Assembly: GCA_046729895.1 (NCBI GenBank)
Contig: JBKPHP010000004.1
Span: forward strand, 1-12,567
Source of the DNA: DASXBA01 sp046729895
Lineage (GTDB): Bacteria; Actinomycetota; Thermoleophilia; Solirubrobacterales; Thermoleophilaceae
DNA: 12,567 bases
Reading direction: 5' to 3'
Positions 1-5,743 of the stretch are shown here, piece after piece. Both the position numbers and the translations under genes were made by a program. Below the pieces are notes generated by a model, which worked only from the letters and a program-made list of their open reading frames with translations, searched no databases and was not told the origin of the DNA. The stretch's first letter is position 1. Each line of letters starts with the position of its first letter.

Positions 1-1050
1 GCGATCGTGCCGTTCAACTTCCCGGCGATGGTGCCGTTCTGGTTCCTGCCGTTCGCGATCGCCTGCGGGAACAGCTTCGTCCTCAAGCCCTCGGAGCAGG
101 TTCCACTGACCCAGCAGATCGCGTTCGAGGTGCTCGACTCTCTCGAGCTTCCTCCGGGTGTGGTCAACCTCGTGAACGGGGGGCGTGAGGTGGTTGAGGG
201 GATCCTGGAGCATCCGGGCATCGATGCGGTCTCGTTCGTGGGCTCGGCCCCGGTGGCGAGGATCGTCTACGAGCGCGCGGCGAAGGCAGGGAAGCGCGTA
301 CAGGCGCTCGGCGGCGCCAAGAACCACATGGTCGTCATGCCCGATGCGGTCATGGACAAGGCCGTGGCGGGCATCATCGGCTCCGCCTTCGGCGCGGCGG
401 GCCAGCGTTGCATGGCCGGCTCCGTCGCGGTGACCGTCGGCGAGGCCCACGAGCGGCTGCTCCCGCCGTTGCGGGAGGCGGCCGAGGCGCTGCGAGTGGG
501 CGACGGCCTCGAAGAGAACGTGGACGTCGGCCCCGTGGTCTCGCACGCCGCCCGCGACCGCATCCGCGAAGCGATCGAGCGCGGTGTCGACGAGGGCGCC
601 ACGCTGGTGGTGGACGGGCGCGACGCGGACGCCGGCCACGACGGCGCATGGCTGGGACCGACGATCCTCGACGACGTGACTCCGGAGATGGAGGTGGGGC
701 GCGAAGAGGTGTTCGGCCCGGTGCTCTCAATCGTGCGGGTGGACACGCTCGACCAGGCGATCGAGGTGGTCAATCGCAGCCGCTTCGGCAACGGCGCCTC
801 GATCTTCACCGAGTCGGGGGCCGCGGTGCGGCGCTACCGGCACGACGTGCAAGCCGGAATGGTGGGCGTGAACATCGGCGTGGCCGCGCCCGTGGCGTTC
901 TTCCCCTTCTCGGGCTGGAAGGACTCGTTCCTCGGCGACCTGCACGCGCATGGCCCCGATGCCGTGGAGTTCTTCACCCGCAAGAAGACGGTCACGAGCC
1001 GCTACTTCTCGACGGGGCAGGGCAGCGGGGCCTACTTCGTCGAGAACTAG
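1..1050 (+). CDS. mmsA: Methylmalonate-semialdehyde dehydrogenase (CoA-acylating), 3' part
   Basis: The gene is open at the left edge in frame 1, so the true start lies outside; 349 residues are visible of a family that is usually about 500. Family role: NAD- and CoA-dependent oxidative decarboxylation of methylmalonate or malonate semialdehyde, in valine, beta-alanine and inositol catabolism, in the cytosol. Seen in sequence: PFNFPAMVPFWFLPFAIACG at the left edge, the GSAPVA turn of the cofactor-binding region, GGAKNHMVVMPDA, and the catalytic cysteine in GQRCMA (visible residue 137, bases 409-411). Further on are the EVFGPVLS motif and a C-terminus with FFTRKKTVTSRYF. GGAKNH in place of the generic GGK/KSP signature separates MMSDH from other aldehyde dehydrogenases. 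No frameshift is seen. The next gene is on the same strand, 169 bp downstream. Functional family assignment is secure; the physiological substrate is inferred. Confidence 0.93.
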   Translation, partial: AIVPFNFPAMVPFWFLPFAIACGNSFVLKPSEQVPLTQQIAFEVLDSLELPPGVVNLVNGGREVVEGILEHPGIDAVSFVGSAPVARIVYERAAKAGKRVQALGGAKNHMVVMPDAVMDKAVAGIIGSAFGAAGQRCMAGSVAVTVGEAHERLLPPLREAAEALRVGDGLEENVDVGPVVSHAARDRIREAIERGVDEGATLVVDGRDADAGHDGAWLGPTILDDVTPEMEVGREEVFGPVLSIVRVDTLDQAIEVVNRSRFGNGASIFTESGAAVRRYRHDVQAGMVGVNIGVAAPVAFFPFSGWKDSFLGDLHAHGPDAVEFFTRKKTVTSRYFSTGQGSGAYFVEN

Positions 1051-1161
1051 GTCCTAAGCGGCGCCGCAGGCGATGGCTCCGGGAGCGTCACGCCCGTCGG
1101 GCATCTCTAGGAGTGGCATCGTCCGTAGCCCGCCATGGCCGCGACAACGGTGCCGAGCAGC

Positions 1162-1186
1162 CTGCGCTGGCTGGGCTCGAACCAGC
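1162..1186 (-). other. tRNA 3'-end remnant (T-arm) on minus strand
   Basis: Read on the minus strand, 1186-1170 is GCTGG-TTCGAGC-CCAGC: a perfect 5-bp stem with a 7-nt loop carrying the T54, T55, C56, G57 and A58 positions of a canonical T-arm. Seven bases that could be the 3' side of an acceptor stem follow (CAGCGCA, 1169-1163). No D-arm, anticodon arm or matching 5' acceptor strand (TGCGCTG on the minus strand) is found in the next ~100 bp, so this is not an intact tRNA. It may be a tRNA fragment left by integration or deletion, or a chance hairpin. Confidence 0.4.
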
Positions 1187-1204
1187 GGCCGGCCTTCGTC
1201 CGAT

Positions 1205-1210
1205 GGAAGG
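1205..1210 (+). promoter_or_regulatory. Ribosome binding site deciding the GTG start of the HAD gene
   Basis: GGAAGG lies 9 nt upstream of the GTG at 1220. It is the only good Shine-Dalgarno match near the point where similarity to the HAD family begins. It supports 1220 over the more distant in-frame ATG at 1073, which would add about 49 residues of non-protein-like sequence. Confidence 0.6.
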
Positions 1211-1219
1211 ATTGCGGTC

Positions 1220-1963
1220 GTGGTCAACCTGCCAGACGGCATCTCGACCTGCCTCTTCGACCTGGACGGCGTGCTCACCCAGACCGCGAAGATCCACGCC
1301 CAGGCGTGGAAGGGGATGTTCGACGACTTTCTGCGCGAGTGGGCCGAGCGCACGGGCCAGCCGTTCCATCAGTTCGACCGCCCCACGGACTATGACGAGT
1401 ACGTGGACGGCAAGCCCCGCCTGGATGGCGTGCGCTCGTTCCTCGAATCGCGAGGGATCCAATTGCCGATTGGCTCGCCACGCGACCCGCCGGAGGCGGA
1501 GACCATCCACGCGCTGGGCACTCGCAAGAACGACGTGGTGCTCGAGCTCATTCGCCAGCAGGGGGTGGAGCCGTACGAGGGCTCGGTCCGCTTCGTGGAG
1601 GCGGCCCGGGACCAAGGGCTGCGCCGTGCGGTGGTCTCGTCGAGCACGAACTGCCGCGATGCGCTTGTCGCCGCCGGCATCGATCACCTCTTCCAAGTGG
1701 TAGTCAACGGGGTGGTCGCCGAGCGCGAGAGGCTCAGAGGCAAGCCTGCGCCCGATACCTTCCTGGCCGCCGCCAGGAAGCTCGCCACCGAGCCCTCAGA
1801 GGCAGCGGTCTTCGAAGACGCGCTGGCTGGCGTGGAGGCAGGGCGCGCGGGAGGCTTCGGCTGGGTCGTGGGGGTCGACCGCGTGGGCCAGGCCGAGGCG
1901 CTGCGCCGTCGCGGCGCCGACGTGGTCGTGCAGGACCTCGCTGAGCTGCTTAAGCGCAGGTGA
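1220..1963 (+). CDS. pgmB: Beta-phosphoglucomutase-like HAD enzyme
   Basis: A 247-residue HAD-superfamily protein, typical in length for beta-phosphoglucomutase (interconversion of beta-glucose 1-phosphate and glucose 6-phosphate). Motif I is FDLDGVLTQTAKIH, with nucleophile Asp14 and general acid/base Asp16. The alpha-helical cap holds the family's YDEYVDGKPRLDGV and GTRKN segments. Motif II is at Ser140-Ser142 (VVSSST), motif III at Lys175 (GKPAPDTF) and motif IV at Glu199-Asp200 (VFEDALAGVEAG). The start is GTG 1220, preceded by GGAAGG. The pattern resembles mycobacterial Rv3400-type proteins, which normally sit beside a GH65 disaccharide phosphorylase supplying beta-glucose 1-phosphate; no such gene is adjacent here. 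A generic sugar phosphatase of the same superfamily is the main alternative. It is separated from the downstream operon by 153 bp, so co-transcription is uncertain. Confidence 0.82.
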   Translation: MVNLPDGISTCLFDLDGVLTQTAKIHAQAWKGMFDDFLREWAERTGQPFHQFDRPTDYDEYVDGKPRLDGVRSFLESRGIQLPIGSPRDPPEAETIHALGTRKNDVVLELIRQQGVEPYEGSVRFVEAARDQGLRRAVVSSSTNCRDALVAAGIDHLFQVVVNGVVAERERLRGKPAPDTFLAAARKLATEPSEAAVFEDALAGVEAGRAGGFGWVVGVDRVGQAEALRRRGADVVVQDLAELLKRR

Positions 1964-2032
1964 TCAGCCCTTGCATTCAGGCCGCCGGGCGGGCACCTCG
2001 AGCACGCCTTTACACGACACCCGAAGCATGCA

Positions 2033-2062
2033 AGACTCGCGCGCCGACCAGGGAGACTCGCG
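2033..2062 (+). repeat. 9-bp direct repeat, 21-bp period
   Basis: AGACTCGCG occurs at 2033-2041 and again, identically, at 2054-2062. The copies start 21 bp apart, close to two turns of the helix, and lie about 55-85 bp upstream of the first gene of the operon. Such an arrangement suits tandem binding of a transcription factor on one face of DNA; chance is possible in GC-rich sequence. Confidence 0.4.
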
Positions 2063-2104
2063 TGGGACGGCGGTGTCTCTGTTCGCGCGCACGGACGCGG
2101 GATC

Positions 2105-2111
2105 GGAGAGG
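2105..2111 (+). promoter_or_regulatory. Ribosome binding site for the first small gene
   Basis: GGAGAGG ends 5 nt before GTG 2117. A second purine run (GAAGGG, 2135-2140) lies 3 nt before ATG 2144, so either codon could be used. The first has better spacing. Confidence 0.5.
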
Positions 2112-2116
2112 ACCCA

Positions 2117-2461
2117 GTGGAAGGTCGCGGCCCCGAAGGGGGCATGGAGCTCACCGAGGAACATGTCGAGCGCTTCGTCAAGCGCCTGGAAGAGTGGGGT
2201 AGGGAGCTTCCAGAGCAGGAGCGAATGCTCCTCACGCTGATGATCGAGCGGTCCGAGGGCGCAGATGCCCGACTCTTCCGGGAGCCGGAGGGCTTCGGAT
2301 ATCGGCCCCGTCTCCCCGAGGACTTTCCCCCGACGGTCGACGAGCTCATCAAGGAAGTGCTGGGACCGCTGGTCCGCGACCGCAACATCTTCTTCGACCC
2401 ACGAGGGTGGAGCACCTGGGACCGGAGCGCGCCGCCGGGCAGCACCTGGATCCGCTCATGA
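2117..2461 (+). CDS. Putative RiPP precursor with C-terminal STWxRS repeats
   Basis: I recognise no named family. The product is 114 residues from GTG 2117, or 105 from ATG 2144. Residues ~10-52 form a charged amphipathic helical segment (ELTEEHVERFVKRLEEW, then LPEQERMLLTLMIER) shared with the next protein. A middle part rich in Pro and acidic residues follows. The last 17 residues (98-114) are Trp/Ser/Arg-rich and hold two copies of STWxRS: STWDRS (99-104) and STWIRS (109-114), separated by APPG, with another Trp at 98. There is no signal peptide, membrane segment or cysteine. Its stop overlaps the next start (ATGA), and two radical SAM genes follow at once. That context and the repeated aromatic tail suggest a leader-core precursor whose W-x-R units are modified by the radical SAM enzymes. 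The role is inference; a small structural or regulatory protein is the alternative. Confidence 0.6.
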   Translation: MEGRGPEGGMELTEEHVERFVKRLEEWGRELPEQERMLLTLMIERSEGADARLFREPEGFGYRPRLPEDFPPTVDELIKEVLGPLVRDRNIFFDPRGWSTWDRSAPPGSTWIRS

Positions 2462-2700
2462 GCGCGGGGCCGCCGACTCAGGACATCCCGGACGAGGTGA
2501 TCGAGAGCTTCGCCTCGCGCCTCGGTCACTTTGCCGCGGACCTCTCCCCTCAGGAGCGGGCTGTCTTGCGCGAGCTGCTCCTGCGGGCGGCCCCACCGCT
2601 ACAGCGGATGCGCTGGATGTCGGCTGAGGGGCTGCTCGAGCCGGCGGAGCAGGAGCTGCTCGCGTCCCTCGAGAAGGAGGCAGAGGCGGGCGGGGACTGA
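2458..2700 (+). CDS. Small leader-like paralogue of the preceding protein
   Basis: An 80-residue acidic helical protein starting at ATG 2458, which overlaps the preceding stop (ATGA), so translation is probably coupled. Residues ~10-43 align without gaps to the first small protein: VIESFASRLGHF...LSPQERAVLRELLLR against VERFVKRLEEW...LPEQERMLLTLMIER. The shared positions are F, RL, an aromatic, L, QER, L and the final R. After this the two differ: this one has a single RMRWMSAEG segment and ends in an acidic helix (LEPAEQELLASLEKE), without the STWxRS tail. There is no cysteine or signal peptide. It may be a second precursor, or a leader-like accessory that presents the substrate to the maturases. 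The gene ends directly against the radical SAM start at 2701. The open frame is well supported; function is unknown. Confidence 0.65.
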   Translation: MSAGPPTQDIPDEVIESFASRLGHFAADLSPQERAVLRELLLRAAPPLQRMRWMSAEGLLEPAEQELLASLEKEAEAGGD

Positions 2701-3825
2701 GTGGGCCAGACGACGCTGATCGTCAAGGCCACTCGGCTCTGCAATCTACGCTGCAGTTATTGCCACGATTGGCGCGCCGGCCCAGATCAGAGGATGGGCT
2801 TCCGAGTGCTGGCCGAAATGACGGCGAGAGTGCTGCGCGACCCGCACAACGACGCCGTCACCTTCGTCTGGCATGGTGGCGAGAGCACGGTGCTGAAGCC
2901 GGCGTTCTACCGGAAGGCGCTGCTGCTGCAGGCCCGTCTACGGCGGCGGGGGCAGGTCGTCCGGAACTCGCTCCAGACCAACGGCACCCGGCTCGACTCC
3001 GCCTGGTTGCGCTTCATCCGCGCCAACCGGTTTGGCGTCGGGATCTCGATCGACGGCCCGCCCGAGCTCCACGACCGGTTCAGGCGGTACGCGTCGGGCC
3101 GCCCTTCATTCGAGGACGTGATGCGGGGGATGTGTCGGCTGCGCGAGTGGGGGATCCCCTTCACCGTGCTGATGGTGGTGGACGACGAGGCGCTCGAGAT
3201 CGGGGCGGAGCGGATCTTCCGCTTCTTCCTGGAGCAGGGGATCTCGAGCTACGGGTTCAACGCGGCGTGCCCCGAGAACGAGCCCGAGGCCCCGCCCGGC
3301 ACGCCAGCCGAGCCGTACGTGACGCCCAGCCGCATGACCGCCTTCCTCGCGGACCTCTATGACGTCTGGCAGGCGCATGGGGACCGCTCCATTCGCATCA
3401 GGGAGCTGGCCGGCATCCGTGCGCGACTCGGGCTTGGAGGCGCGCGGCCCTGCACGCTGCAGGGGGACTGCCTGGGCGACTACTTCATCGTCGAGCCGAA
3501 CGGCAGCGTGGCGCACTGCGATCTGTTCCTGGGCGACGCCCGGTACGTGCTGGGCAGCGTGTTGGAGCACGAGTTCTCGGAGATGCGAGAAGGCGCCCGG
3601 ATGACGGCGCTGAAGGCGTCCCGCCAGCGGGAGCTCGACGCGATGCGAAGCTGCCCCGAGTTCGGGGTTTGCAACGGGTGGTGCCCGCACGAGCAGTACC
3701 TGGCCCGCCGCCACGATCCCGGCCACGACTCCGGCTGCTGCGGGCTGCGTGAGCTGATCGACCACGTGCGTGCCGCGGTCCAGGAGGAGCGGGTGAGGCA
3801 GCCGACTGGGGCGAGCGCAGCGTGA
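2701..3825 (+). CDS. Radical SAM/SPASM peptide maturase
   Basis: A 374-residue protein. Cys14, Cys18 and Cys21 (CNLRCSYC) bind the SAM-cleaving [4Fe-4S] cluster. HGGEST (Gly59-Gly60-Glu61) is the SAM-binding GGE motif; the usual Pro after Glu is Ser here. ISIDGPPELHDRFR is typical of the anaerobic sulfatase-maturase/SPASM class. The C-terminal SPASM region has Cys251, Cys257, Cys273 (in a PNGSVAHCD turn), Cys318, Cys324, Cys328 and Cys346/Cys347, enough for two auxiliary clusters. The family makes radical cross-links in peptides (thioethers, C-C cyclophanes) or formylglycine. The start is GTG 2701, abutting the previous stop, and the end overlaps the next gene (GTGA). With two small proteins directly upstream, the likely role is maturation of the STWxRS peptide. 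An anSME acting on a sulfatase is unlikely, since no sulfatase is nearby. Confidence 0.88.
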   Translation: MGQTTLIVKATRLCNLRCSYCHDWRAGPDQRMGFRVLAEMTARVLRDPHNDAVTFVWHGGESTVLKPAFYRKALLLQARLRRRGQVVRNSLQTNGTRLDSAWLRFIRANRFGVGISIDGPPELHDRFRRYASGRPSFEDVMRGMCRLREWGIPFTVLMVVDDEALEIGAERIFRFFLEQGISSYGFNAACPENEPEAPPGTPAEPYVTPSRMTAFLADLYDVWQAHGDRSIRIRELAGIRARLGLGGARPCTLQGDCLGDYFIVEPNGSVAHCDLFLGDARYVLGSVLEHEFSEMREGARMTALKASRQRELDAMRSCPEFGVCNGWCPHEQYLARRHDPGHDSGCCGLRELIDHVRAAVQEERVRQPTGASAA

Positions 3826-4814
3826 GCCGCATGCCCACCACCTACTACGCGAACCTCAACTACGTCTGCAACGAGCGCTGCGTCTTCTGTGCCGCGGAAA
3901 TGGCGAACGGGGCGCTACGTGTAGCCGGCCACGCGTCCTGGGTCACGCTAGACGAGGTGAAGGCATGGGTAGGCGGGGACCGACCGGGTCCACGTGATCG
4001 GGTGCTGATCGCGGGCGGCGAACCCACTCTGCACCGAGACCTGTTCCCGATCGTCCGCTTTCTCGGGCGCGATTGCGGCGCGGTCTCGATCTTCACGAAC
4101 GGACTGCGGCTCGCCGATCGCGCTTTCGCCGAGGAGGCCGTGCGGGCCGGGATCACGCGCTTCGAGGTCGCTCTCTACGGCGCTCGGCCCGAATCCCATG
4201 ACGCGGTCACTCGCCGTCCCGGCAGCTTCGAGCGCACGCTGGCGGGGCTGCGCACGCTGACGGAGCTGCCTCGCCGTGGTCACTTCGTCGTCGACGTGCG
4301 GCTGCTCGTGTCGCGGCAATCGGCCTTCGAGAACCCGGACATCGTGAGGGTGGTGCGCGAGCGCGCGCCCGGCGTCGACACCTTCAGCCTCAACCGGCTT
4401 CTCCTGTCGCAGGACGCGCTGGCGTCCCAAGCCCCGATCTCGTACGCCGAGGCGCGCGAGCCCATCAACGAGACCGCGCGGCTCGTGCGCGAGCTCGGCT
4501 ATACGCTGGCCTTCGACTCGCTGCCTTTATGCGTGTTCGACGGCGACAACGCCGATTGGGTCAGAACCCAGGTTCGCCCCGGCGCGGGTCCGCCAGACGC
4601 TGGGGAACGCTTCCTCTACTTCGACCCCTACGTGGCGGCGGGCGCGGAGCCCGAGTCCTCGCTCGTGCAGCGCCGGGCGCTCCCGGACCCGTGTCTGTCC
4701 TGCGACTATCTCGCGGCCTGCCGGCGCGTCGAGGGCTGGTATGTGCGGCGCTTCGGGTTCGCCGGCCTGCGGCCCGTACGGCTCGGCGCGGGTTCCGCCG
4801 GCCCGCCGACATGA
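3822..4814 (+). CDS. Second radical SAM enzyme with single auxiliary-cluster motif
   Basis: A 330-residue protein with CNERCVFC (Cys16, Cys20, Cys23) and the SAM motif AGGEPTLHRD (Gly65-Gly66-Glu67-Pro68). The barrel includes IFTNGLRL and FEVALYGARPESHDAVTRRPGSFERT. The C-terminal part has Cys237 followed by CLSCDYLAAC (Cys291, Cys294, Cys300), four ligands sufficient for one extra Fe-S cluster, unlike the larger SPASM set of its neighbour. GTG 3822 overlaps the previous stop (GTGA); ATG 3831 is an alternative start. The end overlaps the next start (ATGA). Radical SAM pairs of unlike architecture occur in some RiPP systems (for example HxsB/HxsC), but no His-Xaa-Ser repeats are seen here. The reaction is unknown; a second modification of the same peptide or of a sugar is inferred. 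Leu236 is encoded by TTA, very rare in this sequence. Confidence 0.86.
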   Translation: MSRMPTTYYANLNYVCNERCVFCAAEMANGALRVAGHASWVTLDEVKAWVGGDRPGPRDRVLIAGGEPTLHRDLFPIVRFLGRDCGAVSIFTNGLRLADRAFAEEAVRAGITRFEVALYGARPESHDAVTRRPGSFERTLAGLRTLTELPRRGHFVVDVRLLVSRQSAFENPDIVRVVRERAPGVDTFSLNRLLLSQDALASQAPISYAEAREPINETARLVRELGYTLAFDSLPLCVFDGDNADWVRTQVRPGAGPPDAGERFLYFDPYVAAGAEPESSLVQRRALPDPCLSCDYLAACRRVEGWYVRRFGFAGLRPVRLGAGSAGPPT

Positions 4815-5743
4815 GCCGCCCGCTCGTGACCGTGGTCTGCGCGACGCGCAACGGGCTCGACGCCGTCCGGCTGACCTTCTCGTCCTTCCACCGTAATACC
4901 CCGGAGCGCCGCGAGGTGCTGGTCGCCGACAACGGTTCGAGCGACGGAACGCTCGAGTACCTGCGCACGTTGCCATGGCTGACCGTGATCCCACTCGAGG
5001 AGCGGGGGGCGTCGGCGGTGAGCGAGCCCGACCGCCTTGGACAGGCTACGGGCAGACTTGTCTCTCGGCTCCGCGGCACGCTGCCGGAGCGCGAGCGCTC
5101 GGTTCTCACCTCGCTTCGGCATCGTGGCCGCATCTCTCCGCCAAGCGCCGAGGAGCCGGCTTCCCCGGAGCATGGAGCCACGCTCGACTGGTTGATCCGT
5201 GCGGTGCGCTCGCCCCTCGTCCTCACCCTTGACTCGGACGTGGAGTTCGTGGCTCCCGGGTGGCTCTCCGAGATGGTCCAACTTCTCGAGCGCGGTGGCC
5301 TGGCGGCCCTCGGCCGATACGAGCCGGGGCGTCACGGCTACCGCCCTCGGCTCGCCCCCTACGCGCTCCTGCTCCGGACGCGCGCCGTCCGCGCGCTGGG
5401 CGTGTCCTTCCGGGGAGTGGCGAGCTTCGGGAGCGTAGAGGAACGCGACCGCTGGGCGAGCAGGCCGCCGAGCTTCACGATGGAGCCGGACGAACTCGCG
5501 CTCTACCCGACCGCGCAGATCTATCCCACGGGCGCGATGCTGTTCGAGCGCCTGCAAGACGCCGGCCTGCGTTGGGGCAACTTGCCGCCGCCGGTTGCGG
5601 CGAAGCTCGTGCACCGAGGTCACATGTCATGGGCGTCGGGCGAAGAGGACTACATGCTCGGCGCGCCGCCGCGCTTCCGCGACCACCACGCCGCAGCGCT
5701 AGCGGAGGTCCGCGTACGCCTGCGCCGCTACCAGTCGCGCTAA
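4811..5743 (+). CDS. Family 2 glycosyltransferase
   Basis: A 310-residue GT-A-fold glycosyltransferase. The N-terminus VTVVCATRNG opens the nucleotide-sugar binding fold; DNGSSDGT (Asp40-Thr47) is the classical GT2 motif; LTLDSDVEF holds the metal/UDP-binding DxD (Asp141-Ser142-Asp143). Between these motifs lies an Arg/Pro/Ser-rich hydrophilic stretch (about residues 60-120) longer than usual for GT2. The C-terminal half contains HRGHMSWASGEEDYM, where the general base might sit. There are no membrane segments, so it should act in the cytosol. ATG 4811 overlaps the previous stop (ATGA); its TAA overlaps the next ATG by one base (TAATG). In this operon it probably adds a sugar to the peptide product or builds a sugar that is then sulfated; the acceptor cannot be read from sequence. 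Confidence 0.85.
   Translation: MSRPLVTVVCATRNGLDAVRLTFSSFHRNTPERREVLVADNGSSDGTLEYLRTLPWLTVIPLEERGASAVSEPDRLGQATGRLVSRLRGTLPERERSVLTSLRHRGRISPPSAEEPASPEHGATLDWLIRAVRSPLVLTLDSDVEFVAPGWLSEMVQLLERGGLAALGRYEPGRHGYRPRLAPYALLLRTRAVRALGVSFRGVASFGSVEERDRWASRPPSFTMEPDELALYPTAQIYPTGAMLFERLQDAGLRWGNLPPPVAAKLVHRGHMSWASGEEDYMLGAPPRFRDHHAAALAEVRVRLRRYQSR

Larger units (their letters stand above)
1051..1219. other. Intergenic region with small palindromes and tRNA-like T-arm
   Basis: This is non-coding space between the dehydrogenase and the HAD gene. It starts with a perfect 10-bp palindrome GCGGCGCCGC (1058-1067) just after the stop codon. A small GCCC-GTC-GGGC hairpin (1092-1102) follows, with no clear T-tract, so it is at best a weak terminator. 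At 1170-1186 is a perfect tRNA T-arm on the minus strand, listed separately. Reading frames across here give artefact peptides containing LGSNQRP or AGLEPA, as expected when a T-arm is translated in antisense. I therefore do not extend the HAD gene into it. Confidence 0.6.
1964..2116. other. Leader region upstream of the RiPP-like operon
   Basis: This stretch separates the HAD gene from the first small gene of the operon. It contains a G/C-rich inverted segment (about 1981-1995), the palindrome GCATGC (2027-2032) and a 9-bp direct repeat (listed separately). I see no convincing -35/-10 pair. A small frame opening at ATG 2028 runs into the next gene in another phase and is not credible as a protein. 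If the operon has its own promoter it should lie here. Confidence 0.45.

Noticed and set aside
1058..1102. Rho-independent terminator after the dehydrogenase
   Set aside because: The palindrome at 1058-1067 has no loop and the 4-bp hairpin at 1092-1102 has no T-tract; too weak to list as a terminator.
1073..1219. N-terminal extension of the HAD protein to ATG 1073
   Set aside because: The extra residues read across the antisense T-arm and show no similarity to the family; GTG 1220 has a good Shine-Dalgarno and begins just before the FDLDG motif.
1135..1395. Frame giving the LGSNQRP peptide word
   Set aside because: This word is a known artefact of translating a tRNA T-arm in antisense; the rest of the frame overlaps the HAD gene out of phase.
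408..1703. Very long plus-strand Arg-rich frame across the dehydrogenase and HAD genes
   Set aside because: It spans two well-supported genes out of phase and its translation is repetitive Arg/Gly/Pro without domains.
2028..2240. Small plus-strand frame from ATG 2028, Trp- and Ser-containing, overlapping the first small gene
   Set aside because: It lies in another phase over the shared helical module of the first small gene, has no Shine-Dalgarno and low-complexity Ser/Arg composition typical of an off-frame reading of GC-rich DNA.
2701..3825. Anaerobic sulfatase-maturating enzyme, pairing with the sulfotransferase as a sulfate-ester system
   Set aside because: No sulfatase or C/S-x-P-x-R target protein is encoded in the window, and two small proteins directly precede the enzyme, fitting a peptide maturase better.
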